A stretch of DNA of 64,000 nucleotides from Novosphingobium sp. KCTC 2891 (GTDB lineage: Bacteria; Pseudomonadota; Alphaproteobacteria; Sphingomonadales; Sphingomonadaceae), in contig NZ_JAPCZG010000003.1 in assembly GCF_025938155.1 (NCBI RefSeq), forward strand, positions 186,001-250,000. The letters run 5' to 3'. Shown piece after piece: positions 26,676-35,918 of the stretch. The notes below the pieces were generated by a model. It saw only the letters and a program-made list of their open reading frames with translations. It ran no database searches and was not told the origin of the DNA. The translations under genes and the position numbers were made by a program. Each line of letters opens with the position of its first letter. Position 1 is the stretch's first letter.

Positions 26676-29576
26676 ATGCGATCCACTTCCCGGCCCTCGC
26701 GGCGCTTCGGCCAGTTCCTTTCCCTCCTGCTCGCCGGCGCTCTCGCGCTGCCCCAGCCGGCACTGTCGCGGTCCTCGGGCGTCAAGCACGCCGCGGTGCC
26801 GCTGCCCGATCCGGCCGGCTGGCTCTATGAAGGCAGCGACGTTCCGCACGACAAGGCGTGGGGCTTCGGCACGCTGCCCAACGGCCTGCGCTATGCCGTG
26901 CGGCGCAATGGCGTGCCGCCGGGGCAGATCTCGGTGCGGATCCTGGTCGATGCCGGCTCGCTCTATGAAACCGACGCGCAGCGCGGTTTTGCGCACCTGA
27001 TCGAACATCTGACGTTCCGCGATTCCAAGTATCTGAAGGCCGGGGAGGCGATCCCCACCTGGCAGAAGCTGGGCGCCACTTTCGGCAGCGACACCAATGC
27101 CGAGACGAGCGCGACGCAGACCGTCTACAAACTCGACGTTCCCGACGCGACCGAGCCCAAGATCGACGAGACGTTCAAGCTGCTGTCGGGCATGATCACC
27201 GCGCCCATCTTCACGCCGGTGGGCGTGAAGACCGAAGTGCCGATCGTGCTGGCCGAAATGCGCGAGCGCACCGGCCCGCAAACGCGCGTGATCGACGGCA
27301 CGCGCGGATTGTTCTTCGCCGGGCAGCCGCTGGCCAACCGTTCGCCCATCGGCACGGTCGATACGCTGAATGCCGCGACGGCGGAGAGCGTCAAGGCGTT
27401 CCACGACAAGTGGTACCGGCCCGACAACACCGTGATCATCGTGGCCGGCGACGCCGATCCCGAAGTCATGGTGGCCAAGATCAAGGAATGGTTCGGCGGC
27501 TGGAAGAAGCCGGGCAAGAAACCTGCGCAGCCCGATTTCGGCAAGCCGGTCGCGCCCGCAGGCACCGATCCGAAGAACCCGGTGGGCGAAGCGCGGGTGA
27601 TGGTCGAACCCGACCTGCCGCGCGTGTTCAACTATGCCATCCTGCGGCCGTGGGTGAAGGTGAACGACACCATCGCCTATAACCAGGGGCTGATGGTGGA
27701 CCGGCTCGCGCTGGCGCTGATCAATCGCCGGCTGGAAGCGCGGGCGCGCGGCACGGCAAGCTTCCTCGCCGCTTCGGTCGAGCAGCAGGACGTGAGCCGT
27801 TCCGCCGACACCACGCTGGTGACGGTGACGCCGCTGGGCGACGACTGGAAATCCGCGGTGCGTGACGTGCGCGCGGTGATTGCCGATGCGCTGTCCAGCC
27901 CGCCCAGCCCGGAGGAGATCGCGCGCGAAGTCTCCGAGTTCGACGTCGCCTTCAAGGTGCCCGTAGAAACGCAGGAAACGCTCGCCGGCTCGAAGCTGGC
28001 CGACGAGATCGCCAACGCGGTCGATATCCGCGAAACGGTGGCGAACCCCGACACCGTCTATGGCATCTTCCAGAAGTCGGTGCCGCTGTTCACGCCGCAG
28101 GCGGTGTTCCAGCACACGAAGGACTTGTTCAAGGGCGCGGTGGTGCGCGGCGTGCTGATCACGCCCAAGACCGGCGACGGCACCGAGGCCGAAGTGCGGG
28201 AGGCGCTGGCGGCGCCGGTGGACGCGGCGGCGGGCAGCCGGCTCTCCGCCACGACGCTCAAGTTTGCGGACCTGCCGCCGATCGGCACGCCCGGCACGCT
28301 CGCGGCGACGGCGCCTGCGGGCCTGCTCGACATCGAGCGCGTGGAACTGTCGAACGGCGTCAAGGCGCTGCTGTGGCACAACGCGGCCGAGCCGGGCCGG
28401 ATCATCGTCAAGGTCCGCTTCGGCGGCGGCTATGCCGCGATCGACCCCAAGGACGCCGTCTATGGCCCGCTGGGCGAGACGGCGCTGATGGATGCCGGTA
28501 TCGGCAACCTGGGCCGCGACGAGCTGGACCGGCTGGCCACTGGGCGCAAGCTCAGCCTCGATTTCAACATCGACGATACCGACTTCGTGATGTCGGCCGA
28601 TACGCGCCCCGCCGATCTGGCCGACCAGCTCTACCTGTTCGCGGCCAAGCTGGGGATGCCGCGCTGGGATGCGAACCCGGTGCTGCGCGCGCGGGCGGCG
28701 GCAAAGCTCGCCTATGAAAGCACCAATTCGTCGCCGCAGGCGGTGCTGGGCCGCGATGCGCCGTGGCTGCTCAAGAACGGCGATCCGCGCTATGCCACGC
28801 CCAATCCGGCGGAGCTGGGCAAGGTAACGCCCGATGGCTTCCGCCGGGTATGGGAACCGCTGCTGGCGCAGGGGCCGATCGAAGTCGACATGTTCGGCGA
28901 CTTCACTCGCGCCGATGCGATCGCCGCGCTGGAGCGCACGTTCGGTGCGCTGCCCAAGCGGGCCGATGCGCCGGCCTCCACGCTGGCCCCCACGGTGCCG
29001 CCGCACAACGAGGAGCCGCTGGTGCTGACGCACCACGGCGATGCGGGAACGGCAGCGGCGATGGTCGCCTGGCCGACCGGCGGAGGGCGCGCGGGCGTGC
29101 GCGAATCGCGCCAGCTCGAACTGCTGTCGCAGATCTTCAACATCCGCCTGTTCGACGAGATGCGCGAGAAGATCGGCGCGAGCTATGCCCCGCAGGTTGC
29201 CTCGACCTGGCCGCTGGACCTGCCTTCGGGCGGGTATCTGGCTGCGACGGTGCAGTTGCGCCCGCAGGATCTGCCCGCGTTCTTCGCCGCGGCAGACAAG
29301 ATCGCGGCCGATCTGTCCGCCAATCCGCCCACCGCGGACGAGATCGCGCGCGTGACCGAGCCGATGAAGCAGCTGATCACGCGGGCCAGCACGGGCAACG
29401 GCTTCTACATGTACCAGCTGGAAGGCGGGGCACTGGAACCGGGCAAATTCAGCGACATCCGCTCGATCCTGACCGACTACAGCACGACCACGCCGGAACG
29501 TATGCAGGCGCTCGCCAACCGTTACCTGCGGCGTGACAGGTCTTGGCGCCTGGAAGTGGTGCCTCGGCCCAAGTGA
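26676..29576 (+). CDS. Exported M16-family zinc metallopeptidase
   Basis: 966-residue two-lobe pitrilysin/insulinase-type peptidase. ATG 26676 begins a signal peptide ('RFGQFLSLLLAGALALPQPA'); an earlier in-frame start would bury it. The inverted zinc motif H107-L-I-E110-H111 is intact, so the N-terminal lobe should be catalytic. The second lobe (about residue 540 on) lacks HxxEH, as expected for the substrate-clamping half, and has the usual 'MREKIGASYAPQV' block. PqqL-like periplasmic peptidases are the closest named class. Substrate unknown. Confidence 0.92.
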   Translation: MRSTSRPSRRFGQFLSLLLAGALALPQPALSRSSGVKHAAVPLPDPAGWLYEGSDVPHDKAWGFGTLPNGLRYAVRRNGVPPGQISVRILVDAGSLYETDAQRGFAHLIEHLTFRDSKYLKAGEAIPTWQKLGATFGSDTNAETSATQTVYKLDVPDATEPKIDETFKLLSGMITAPIFTPVGVKTEVPIVLAEMRERTGPQTRVIDGTRGLFFAGQPLANRSPIGTVDTLNAATAESVKAFHDKWYRPDNTVIIVAGDADPEVMVAKIKEWFGGWKKPGKKPAQPDFGKPVAPAGTDPKNPVGEARVMVEPDLPRVFNYAILRPWVKVNDTIAYNQGLMVDRLALALINRRLEARARGTASFLAASVEQQDVSRSADTTLVTVTPLGDDWKSAVRDVRAVIADALSSPPSPEEIAREVSEFDVAFKVPVETQETLAGSKLADEIANAVDIRETVANPDTVYGIFQKSVPLFTPQAVFQHTKDLFKGAVVRGVLITPKTGDGTEAEVREALAAPVDAAAGSRLSATTLKFADLPPIGTPGTLAATAPAGLLDIERVELSNGVKALLWHNAAEPGRIIVKVRFGGGYAAIDPKDAVYGPLGETALMDAGIGNLGRDELDRLATGRKLSLDFNIDDTDFVMSADTRPADLADQLYLFAAKLGMPRWDANPVLRARAAAKLAYESTNSSPQAVLGRDAPWLLKNGDPRYATPNPAELGKVTPDGFRRVWEPLLAQGPIEVDMFGDFTRADAIAALERTFGALPKRADAPASTLAPTVPPHNEEPLVLTHHGDAGTAAAMVAWPTGGGRAGVRESRQLELLSQIFNIRLFDEMREKIGASYAPQVASTWPLDLPSGGYLAATVQLRPQDLPAFFAAADKIAADLSANPPTADEIARVTEPMKQLITRASTGNGFYMYQLEGGALEPGKFSDIRSILTDYSTTTPERMQALANRYLRRDRSWRLEVVPRPK

Positions 29577-29585
29577 AACGATCCG

Positions 29586-29616
29586 ATCGGACCGGCGCTT
29601 TCGAGGCCGGTCCGAT
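29586..29616 (+). terminator. Hairpin after the M16 peptidase gene
   Basis: Perfect 11-bp stem ATCGGACCGGC (29586-29596) with GCCGGTCCGAT (29606-29616), 9-base loop, 10 bases after the stop. No T-run follows, so it may stabilise the mRNA end or be a weak terminator. Confidence 0.55.
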
Positions 29617-29691
29617 GACTGTGATCGCAAGCCTTCCTTTGCATTTGTGTCTGTCGCAGCGTATGGCTGCCGGTCTTGAAAGGACGGTAAA

Positions 29692-31065
29692 GTGGCAAGC
29701 AACTGGAATGCGCATAGCTGGCGTGGGTTTGAGGCGCGGCATCTGCCGACCTATCCCAACGCGGAAAAGCTGACCGAGGTCGAGCAGACCCTGGCGAACT
29801 TTCCGCCGCTGGTCTTTGCGGGCGAAGCACGCGCGCTCAAGGCCGATCTGGCCCAGGTGGCGGCGGGCAAGGGTTTCCTGCTTCAGGGCGGGGACTGCGC
29901 CGAATCGTTTGCCGAATTCCATCCGAACAACATCCGCGACACGTTCCGCGTGCTGTTGCAGATGGCGGTGGTGCTGACGTTCGCCAGCAAGCAGCCGGTG
30001 GTGAAGGTGGGCCGCATGGCCGGCCAGTTCGCCAAGCCGCGTTCGTCGCCGGTCGAGAAGATCGGCGATGTCGAACTGCCGAGCTATCTGGGCGACAACA
30101 TCAACGGCATCGACTTCACGCCTGAATCGCGGATTCCCGATCCGAACCGGATGCTGCGCGCCTATAGCCAGGCAGCGGCGACGCTGAACCTGCTGCGCGC
30201 TTTCGCGAACGGCGGCTATGCCAACCTGCGCCAGGTCCACCAGTGGACGCTGGAGCATATCGGCAAGAGCCCGTGGGCCGCGAAGTTCAGCGAGATGGCC
30301 GACAAGATCGGCGAATCGCTCGATTTCATGGAAGCCTGCGGTGTCGATCCCAGCACGGTCCCGCAGCTCAAGGGCACCAGCTTCTACACCAGCCACGAAG
30401 CGCTGCTGCTGCAGTACGAAGAGGCGATGACGCGGCAGGATTCGCTGACCGGTGAATGGTACGACACCAGCGCGCACATGCTCTGGATCGGCGACCGCAC
30501 CCGGTTCGAGGGTTCGGCGCATGTCGAATACCTGCGCGGCGTGAACAACCCGATCGGGATGAAGTGCGGGCCGAGCCTGACGCCCGACGCGTTGCTGGCG
30601 ATGCTCGATACACTCAACCCCGGCCGCGAGGCAGGGCGCATCACGCTGATCAGCCGTTTCGGGCATGACAAGGTGGAAGCCGGGCTGGCCCCGCTGGTCC
30701 GCGCGGTGAAGCGCGAGGGCCATCCGGTGGTGTGGTCTTGCGATCCGATGCACGGCAACGTCATCAAGGCCGACAACGGCTACAAGACGCGTCCGTTCGA
30801 CCGCATCCTGTCCGAAGTGAAGGGCTTTTTCGCGGTTCACCGCGCCGAAGGCACGCACGCGGGCGGCATCCACATCGAGATGACCGGCCGCGACGTGACC
30901 GAATGCACCGGCGGTGCGGTGGCGATCACGCAGGAAGGCCTTGCCGACCGTTACCACACGCATTGCGACCCGCGTCTCAACGCGGCGCAGTCGATCGAGC
31001 TGGCGTTCCTGCTGGCCGAGATGCTCAACCTCGAACGCGCGGACAAGCGGGCCGAAGCGGCCTGA
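29692..31065 (+). CDS. 3-deoxy-7-phosphoheptulonate synthase, class II (plant-type)
   Basis: 457-residue class II DAHP synthase, first enzyme of the shikimate pathway, joining phosphoenolpyruvate and erythrose 4-phosphate. Conserved blocks are '[14 protein letters not shown]', '[14 protein letters not shown]' with a metal-ligand cysteine, '[12 protein letters not shown]', and '[17 protein letters not shown]' near the C-terminus. GTG start at 29692 with AAGGACG just upstream. No CM domain. A terminator follows. Confidence 0.96.
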   Translation: MASNWNAHSWRGFEARHLPTYPNAEKLTEVEQTLANFPPLVFAGEARALKADLAQVAAGKGFLLQGGDCAESFAEFHPNNIRDTFRVLLQMAVVLTFASKQPVVKVGRMAGQFAKPRSSPVEKIGDVELPSYLGDNINGIDFTPESRIPDPNRMLRAYSQAAATLNLLRAFANGGYANLRQVHQWTLEHIGKSPWAAKFSEMADKIGESLDFMEACGVDPSTVPQLKGTSFYTSHEALLLQYEEAMTRQDSLTGEWYDTSAHMLWIGDRTRFEGSAHVEYLRGVNNPIGMKCGPSLTPDALLAMLDTLNPGREAGRITLISRFGHDKVEAGLAPLVRAVKREGHPVVWSCDPMHGNVIKADNGYKTRPFDRILSEVKGFFAVHRAEGTHAGGIHIEMTGRDVTECTGGAVAITQEGLADRYHTHCDPRLNAAQSIELAFLLAEMLNLERADKRAEAA

Positions 31066-31093
31066 TCGTTCGCCGGACAAGGTGAAGGAAACA

Positions 31094-31126
31094 GGGGCGG
31101 CCTCCGGAAACGGAAGCCGCCCTTTC
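31094..31126 (+). terminator. Terminator between DAHP synthase and the kinase gene
   Basis: GGGCGGC (31095-31101) with GCCGCCC (31116-31122); inside it TCCG-GAAA-CGGA closes with a GNRA-type loop; TTT follows. Placed between convergent genes and possibly bidirectional. Confidence 0.75.
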
Positions 31127-31130
31127 CGTG

Positions 31131-32201
31131 TCAGGCGCCGGCGCGCACCGCGTAGTGCCAGGCGGCCTGGGCGAGCGGGTGGACGCGCTCCGAACTGGCC
31201 TTGGCATGGGCGGACGAAGCGGTGCCGTCGAGGTAGCGCTTCTTGATGCCCTGCACGATCCCGGCGAGGCGGAAGAAGTTGTAGGCGAGATACCAGTCGA
31301 GGTTGTCCAGCCCCGTGCGCCCGGTCCGCTCGCAATAGCGGGCCACCACTTCGTCCAGTTCGGGGATACCGAGGGCGGCGCGATCCAGATCCTGCACGCC
31401 CGAGCGCCCGCCGTTGTCGGTCATCCACGCGATGCAGAAATAGGTGAAGTCCGCCAGCGGATCGCCCAGCGTCGAAAGCTCCCAATCGAGCACGGCCAGC
31501 ACGCGCGGTTCGGTGGGCGCGAAGATCAGGTTGTCGATGCGGTAGTCGCCGTGGACCACGCTGGTGCGGGTCTGTTCGGGCAGCGTGGCGGGCAGCCACG
31601 CGATCAGCCGCTCCATCTCGGGCATGACTTCGGTTTCGGAGAGGCGGTATTGCTTGGTCCAGCGATCCACCTGACGGCCGAAGTAGTTGCCGGGCTTGCC
31701 GAAATCGGAAAGACCCGCAGCCTCGACGTCGACATTGTGCAGGTCGGCCAGGGTATCGACCATCGCGAGATAGGTGGCGCGGCGGTCCTGCGGCGTGGCG
31801 CCGGGCATGGCGCCGTCCCACAAGGTGCGTCCCTCGACGCAGCCCATCACGTAGAACATCGATCCGATCACGCTGTCGTCGGTGCACAGCCCGTATTGCG
31901 GGGGCACCGTGAACCCGGCGCGGGACAGGCCGGACTGGACGCGAAATTCGCGGTCGACTGCATGGGCGGACGGCAGCAGCTTGCCATAGGGTTTGCGCCG
32001 CAGGACATAGGCGGTCGCTGGCGTTTCGATGCGGTAGGTGGGGTTGGACTGGCCGCCCTTGAACTTGCGGACGGTGAGGGGGCCGGCGAAGCCGGTAACG
32101 TTGGCTTCGAACCAGCGGGTGAGCGCGGCCTCGTCCAGCCGGTCGGCGCCTTCGGGTTCGGTCGTGCCGGTGAAGGCTGCCTGTGCATCGAGCTGGGTCA
32201 T
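31131..32201 (-). CDS. ACAD10/11-type phosphotransferase (APH family kinase-like)
   Basis: 356-residue aminoglycoside-phosphotransferase-fold protein of the type fused to, or next to, acyl-CoA dehydrogenases. Visible are the N-lobe 'KFKGGQSNPTYRIET', the catalytic loop 'VVHGDYRIDNLIF' and the Mg-binding 'VLDWELSTLGDPLADF'. In mammalian ACAD10/11 this domain phosphorylates 4-hydroxyacyl-CoA so the dehydrogenase domain can eliminate the phosphate. Here an acyl-CoA dehydrogenase lies two genes upstream, which supports a similar role but does not prove it. Start 32201 is the conserved position; the frame is open further up. Confidence 0.88.
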   Translation of the reverse strand: MTQLDAQAAFTGTTEPEGADRLDEAALTRWFEANVTGFAGPLTVRKFKGGQSNPTYRIETPATAYVLRRKPYGKLLPSAHAVDREFRVQSGLSRAGFTVPPQYGLCTDDSVIGSMFYVMGCVEGRTLWDGAMPGATPQDRRATYLAMVDTLADLHNVDVEAAGLSDFGKPGNYFGRQVDRWTKQYRLSETEVMPEMERLIAWLPATLPEQTRTSVVHGDYRIDNLIFAPTEPRVLAVLDWELSTLGDPLADFTYFCIAWMTDNGGRSGVQDLDRAALGIPELDEVVARYCERTGRTGLDNLDWYLAYNFFRLAGIVQGIKKRYLDGTASSAHAKASSERVHPLAQAAWHYAVRAGA

Positions 32202-32261
32202 GGCGCTCCCGTTCGGTTTCGCGCCCGCGTCTGGCGGCGGGCTTGGGATGTTGGGAAGGGC

Positions 32262-32289
32262 GGCCCTGCCCGCCAAAGGGGGCAGGGCC
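32262..32289 (-). other. Intercistronic GC-rich hairpin (alcohol dehydrogenase/kinase junction)
   Basis: Perfect 10-bp stem GGCCCTGCCC (32262-32271) with GGGCAGGGCC (32280-32289), 8-base loop, 7 bases after the alcohol dehydrogenase stop and inside the presumed operon. No T-run, so mRNA stabilisation or processing is more likely than termination. Confidence 0.6.
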
Positions 32290-32296
32290 AGCCGGA

Positions 32297-33388
32297 TTAC
32301 TGGTCGAACACGATGACGCTGCGGGCGGTGTGGCCCGCCTTCATCTTCTCGAAGCCTTCATTGATCTGGCTGAGCGGAATGCGCTCGGCGATGATCGTGT
32401 CGAGATCGAGAAGCCCGCGCATGTAGAAATCGACGAGGCGCGGCAGATCGACCGGGAAGCGGTTGCCGCCCATGATCGCGCCTTGCAACTTCTTGCCCGA
32501 AAGCAGGTCCATCGCGCCCAGCCCGACCTTTTCGTTGAGCGGAAGCATCCCGAGGATCGTGGCGGTGCCGCCGCGCCGCAGCGAGGCGACGGCGAGGTTG
32601 GCCGAAGCGGGACGGCCAACGGCTTCGATCGCATGATCGACGCCGCCCTTGGTCAGTTCGAGGATCTGCTTGGCCGCATCGGGATCGGCGGCATCGACCA
32701 CGTCGGTGGCACCCAGCTTGAGCGCTAGCGCACGCTTTTCGGGGATCGGGTCGGCGGCGATGATCCGGCCGGCGCCCGCGATCTTGGCGGCGTTGATCGT
32801 GGCGAGCCCGACGCCGCCGCAGCCGACCACGGCCACGGTTTCGCCCGGCGTCACCTTGCACGCGTTGAACACGGTGCCCGCGCCGGTCGTCACGGCGCAA
32901 CCGATCACCGCGGCCCGGTCGAGCGGCATGTCGGGATTGATCGCGACGCAGGCGTGTTCGTGGATCAGCATCATCTCGGCGAAGGCCGACAGGTTGAGCA
33001 TCTGGTTGACCAGGCTGCCGTCGGACGTGCGGGTGAGACGCGGTGCGTCGCCGGGGCCGCGGCGCGTATCGCCGCCGAGGCACAGAGACATGCGGCCGGT
33101 GACGCAGAATTCGCAGTGGCCGCAATAGGCCGAAAGGCAGGTGACGACCGCATCGCCGACCTTGACCGTGCGCACTTCGCTGCCGACCGCCTCGACGATG
33201 CCGGCGGCTTCGTGGCCCGGCACGGCAGGCATGGCGTGCGGGTAGATGCCTTCGATGAAGTGCAGGTCCGAATGGCACAGGCCGCAGGCGGCGGTGCGCA
33301 CCAGCACTTCATGCGGGCCGGGCTTGGAGATGGTCAGGTGGTCGATTACCAGCGGTTGGCCGGCTTTTTCGAGAATGGCGGCTTTCAT
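32297..33388 (-). CDS. Zinc-dependent alcohol dehydrogenase (MDR family)
   Basis: 363-residue medium-chain dehydrogenase. Catalytic zinc ligands are in 'CGLCHSDLHF' and 'GHEAAGIVEAVG'. The structural zinc has four cysteines in 'CLSAYCGHCEFCVTGRMSLC'; the NAD fold is marked by 'VVGCGGVGLATINAA'. It belongs to the class III/AdhD-like group that oxidises primary alcohols. In this cluster it could oxidise a hydroxylated catabolic intermediate. Start ATG 33388 at the conserved 'MKAAILEKAG'. Sits between the kinase-like gene and an acyl-CoA dehydrogenase on the same strand. Confidence 0.92.
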   Translation of the reverse strand: MKAAILEKAGQPLVIDHLTISKPGPHEVLVRTAACGLCHSDLHFIEGIYPHAMPAVPGHEAAGIVEAVGSEVRTVKVGDAVVTCLSAYCGHCEFCVTGRMSLCLGGDTRRGPGDAPRLTRTSDGSLVNQMLNLSAFAEMMLIHEHACVAINPDMPLDRAAVIGCAVTTGAGTVFNACKVTPGETVAVVGCGGVGLATINAAKIAGAGRIIAADPIPEKRALALKLGATDVVDAADPDAAKQILELTKGGVDHAIEAVGRPASANLAVASLRRGGTATILGMLPLNEKVGLGAMDLLSGKKLQGAIMGGNRFPVDLPRLVDFYMRGLLDLDTIIAERIPLSQINEGFEKMKAGHTARSVIVFDQ

Positions 33389-33439
33389 CGGATTTCTCCC
33401 GTGTGGCCCCCCGTTCCGGGTGGGCGATTGGTTGGGCGC

Positions 33440-33473
33440 GCGCCGTCCCGGTCGCGGCGGACCGGGACGGCGC
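33440..33473 (-). other. Intercistronic GC-rich hairpin (acyl-CoA dehydrogenase/alcohol dehydrogenase junction)
   Basis: Perfect 14-bp stem GCGCCGTCCCGGTC (33440-33453) with GACCGGGACGGCGC (33460-33473), loop GCGGCG. It begins 6 bases after the acyl-CoA dehydrogenase stop. Strong fold, no T-run. Confidence 0.65.
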
Positions 33474-33479
33474 TGCCGG

Positions 33480-34772
33480 TCAGCGTGCCACGCCGAGGTC
33501 GCCCGAACTGAACCCGCGCTCGCCTTGTGCGGCGTCGGAGTGACGGGCGAACTCGATGCGGGCGATCGAGCGGTTGTGGACTTCGTCCGGCCCGTCGGCG
33601 AGGCGCAGCGTGCGCATCTGGGCGTAGGCCGAGGCAAGGCCGTAATCGTCGGATACGCCGCCGCCGCCATGCGCCTGGATCGCGTCGTCGATGATGCGCA
33701 GCGCCATGTTCGGGGCCTGCACCTTGATCATCGCGATTTCGAGCGCGGCCGACTTGTTGCCGACCTTGTCCATCATGTCCGCGGCCTTGAGGCAGAGCAG
33801 GCGGGTCATTTCGATGTCGATGCGGGCCTGCGCGATGCGCTGTTCCCACACCGAGTGGCTGGAGATCGACTTGCCGAAGGCCACGCGCGACTGAAGCCGC
33901 TTGGCCATCTTGGCAATCGCTTCCTCGGCCACGCCGATGGTGCGCATGCAGTGATGGATGCGGCCCGGCCCGAGGCGGCCCTGCGCGATCTCGAACCCGC
34001 GCCCTTCGCCCAGCAGGATGTCCGAAACGGGGACGCGCACGTCCACCAGTTCCATTTCCATGTGGCCGTGCGGCGCGTCGTCATAGCCGAACACGGGCAG
34101 GTGGCGGATGATCTTCACGCCCGGGGCATCGAGCGGGACCAGCACCATCGACTGCTGCTGGTGCTTCTTCGCCTCGAAATCGGTCTTGCCCATCACGATG
34201 GCGACGGTGCAGCGCGGATCGCCCGCGCCCGACGACCACCACTTGCGGCCATTGATCACGTATTCGTTGCCGTCGCGGCGGATCGAGGTCTCGATATTGG
34301 TCGCATCCGAAGAGGCGACCTGCGGCTCGGTCATCAGGAAGGCGGAGCGGATCTCTCCGTTCATCAGCGGCTTCAGCCACTTTTCCTTGTGCTCGCGCGT
34401 GCCGTAGCGGTGCAGCACTTCCATGTTGCCGGTATCGGGCGCGGAGCAGTTGAACACTTCCGATGCCCAGCCCATGCGGCCCATTTCCTCGGCGCAGAGG
34501 GCGTATTCGAGGTTGGTGAGGCCGGGGCCTTCGAACTCGAAGGTCTCGTCGACGTGGTGGTGCCCGCCGTTCTTGGGCGGCATGAACAGGTTCCAGATCC
34601 CCTGCGCCTTGGCGCGGGCCTTCTCCTCCTCGACCGTCTGGATCACCTTCCAGCGGTCGCCGGTGGCTTGTTCAGCCTTGTAGTCGCCGTTGCGGGGGCG
34701 GACATGGGCCTCGATGAAGTCGCGAACGCGGTCGCGCCAGTAGACCTGCCGTTCGGTCGGGTCGAAATCCAT
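33480..34772 (-). CDS. Acyl-CoA dehydrogenase (ACAD10/11-like)
   Basis: 430-residue FAD enzyme introducing an alpha-beta double bond into an acyl-CoA. Blocks in order are '[20 protein letters not shown]' for FAD, '[16 protein letters not shown]', '[20 protein letters not shown]', and the C-terminal '[14 protein letters not shown]' with '[11 protein letters not shown]'. This pattern matches the ACAD10/11 group, consistent with the kinase-like gene two genes downstream. A shared operator candidate lies 49 bases upstream (34821-34836), so it probably heads the operon ACAD-ADH-kinase. Confidence 0.94.
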   Translation of the reverse strand: MDFDPTERQVYWRDRVRDFIEAHVRPRNGDYKAEQATGDRWKVIQTVEEEKARAKAQGIWNLFMPPKNGGHHHVDETFEFEGPGLTNLEYALCAEEMGRMGWASEVFNCSAPDTGNMEVLHRYGTREHKEKWLKPLMNGEIRSAFLMTEPQVASSDATNIETSIRRDGNEYVINGRKWWSSGAGDPRCTVAIVMGKTDFEAKKHQQQSMVLVPLDAPGVKIIRHLPVFGYDDAPHGHMEMELVDVRVPVSDILLGEGRGFEIAQGRLGPGRIHHCMRTIGVAEEAIAKMAKRLQSRVAFGKSISSHSVWEQRIAQARIDIEMTRLLCLKAADMMDKVGNKSAALEIAMIKVQAPNMALRIIDDAIQAHGGGGVSDDYGLASAYAQMRTLRLADGPDEVHNRSIARIEFARHSDAAQGERGFSSGDLGVAR

Positions 34773-34820
34773 AAGTCTCTCCTGCTGCGGCGCCCGGATG
34801 GCCCCGATTCCTGCTCTCGT

Positions 34821-34836
34821 TTAATGCGTCGGTTAA
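34821..34836 (-). promoter_or_regulatory. Candidate operator TTAAT-GCGTCG-GTTAA of the acyl-CoA cluster
   Basis: Imperfect dyad TTAAT (34821-34825), six bases, GTTAA (34832-34836), in the promoter region of the 34772 acyl-CoA dehydrogenase. A second copy with the same spacing and a shared TCG lies upstream of the 35919 gene. The common form is TTAATnnnTCGRTTAA. Confidence 0.5.
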
Positions 34837-34879
34837 TTCGTGCGGGATGCCTTGAGCCAAATCAAGCACCGCAAATATT

Positions 34880-35737
34880 TCACTCCGATGCCGCGGCGCC
34901 TGCTGCCTGGGCCATCACTTCCAGCTGCTGGAACAGGCCGGGCGCTTCGGGGTCCCACGAATGGCGCGGGCCGATGGTGAGGCCGCCATCGACGATCAGC
35001 GAGGTGCCGTTGACGAAGCTGGCGGCATCGCTGGCGAGGTAAAGCACCGCTTCGGCAATGTCGTCGCCCTGTCCGCCGCGCGCGACGGGCTGGGCCTGGG
35101 TGGAAAGCTGCGCGATGATCGCCTTGGCCTGCTCGGCCATTTCGGGCGGCAAGCCTACGGCGCGGGTGAAGATGTTGGTGTTGATGAAGCCCGGCTGCAC
35201 CGCGTTGACGCGGATCTGGTGCTTGGCGAGGTCGGCCGCGCTGGTCTTGGTCAGGTGCAGCACGCCGGCCTTGGCTACGGCATAGGCGTTGGGCGAATAG
35301 CCCGGCCCGATCGCCGCGACGCTGGAGGTGTTGACGAACGAGGCGCCGGGGCGGCCCTTCATGTGCGGCACGGCGTAGCGGATGCCGAAGGCGACCGAGC
35401 GCAGCAGCAGGTGCATGGTGCGGTCCCAGCCTTCGGGCTCGATCTCGTCGATGGGGGCCATGTCACCGCCCGCGCCGGCGTTGTTGAACACGGTGTCGAT
35501 ACCGCCGGTCTCGGCTGCGGCGCGGTCCATCAGCGCCTTGATGTCCTCGGTGCTGGTGACGTCGCAGCGCACGCAGGTGACCTGCCCGTTCGATGCGGCG
35601 GCGGTTTCGGCAAGGCCGCTTTCATCGATGTCGGCGGCATAGACCAGCGCACCTTCGGCGGCGAACTTGATCGCGGTGGCCCGTCCGATGCCCGAAGCGG
35701 CTCCCGTCACGACGACGGTCTTCCCGTTGAATCGCAT
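34880..35737 (-). CDS. Short-chain dehydrogenase/reductase
   Basis: 285-residue classical SDR. The cofactor glycine motif is in 'VVTGAASGIGRATAIKFAAE', then 'NNAGAGG', the catalytic Ser in 'NTSSVAAIGPG', and Y-x3-K in 'NAYAVAKAGVLHL'. D in 'VYAADIDES' suggests NAD(H) preference. Start taken at the conserved 'MRFNGKTVVVTG'; a start seven codons upstream is possible. The 106 bases after its stop contain the operator of the next gene, so it may be transcribed separately. Substrate presumably a 3-hydroxyacyl-CoA or related alcohol of this pathway. Confidence 0.9.
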   Translation of the reverse strand: MRFNGKTVVVTGAASGIGRATAIKFAAEGALVYAADIDESGLAETAAASNGQVTCVRCDVTSTEDIKALMDRAAAETGGIDTVFNNAGAGGDMAPIDEIEPEGWDRTMHLLLRSVAFGIRYAVPHMKGRPGASFVNTSSVAAIGPGYSPNAYAVAKAGVLHLTKTSAADLAKHQIRVNAVQPGFINTNIFTRAVGLPPEMAEQAKAIIAQLSTQAQPVARGGQGDDIAEAVLYLASDAASFVNGTSLIVDGGLTIGPRHSWDPEAPGLFQQLEVMAQAAGAAASE

Positions 35738-35816
35738 CACCCTCTCCATCCGTTTCAACTGTTCTGATTGGCGCGCAGCTTAGGCGGGAAGGGGGCTTCG
35801 TCAATGGCTTCGCGGT

Positions 35817-35836
35817 TTACGCTACGGCAAGCGTGA
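35817..35836. promoter_or_regulatory. Inverted repeat in the divergent SDR/acyl-CoA dehydrogenase promoter region
   Basis: TTACGCT (35817-35823), six bases, AGCGTGA (35830-35836): 6 of 7 positions pair. It sits in the middle of the 181-base divergent gap between the SDR at 34880 and the acyl-CoA dehydrogenase at 35919 and may be an operator. The regulator is unknown. Confidence 0.35.
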
Positions 35837-35886
35837 CATCGCGCAAATGGCGGAATTCTGCGCTTGCCAGCGTGGTCCGACTCGCC

Positions 35887-35902
35887 TTAATTTATCGATT
35901 AA
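35887..35902 (+). promoter_or_regulatory. Candidate operator TTAAT-TTATCG-ATTAA of the acyl-CoA cluster
   Basis: Perfect dyad CTTAAT-N6-ATTAAG (core 35887-35902) directly upstream of the ribosome site AGAGGAG and ATG 35919, where a bound protein would block transcription or initiation. Same architecture as 34821-34836. AT-rich in a GC-rich setting. Confidence 0.55.
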
Positions 35903-35918
35903 GAGAGGAGCATAACCG

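Noticed and set aside
26637..29702. 1021-codon open frame on the minus strand opposite the M16 peptidase
   Set aside because: Arg/His/Gly-rich shadow typical of high GC third positions; the plus-strand protein has a signal peptide and HxxEH.
29449..31887. 812-codon minus-strand frame covering DAHP synthase and the kinase gene end
   Set aside because: It runs in the wrong frame through the kinase gene and opposite DAHP synthase; no conserved sequence.
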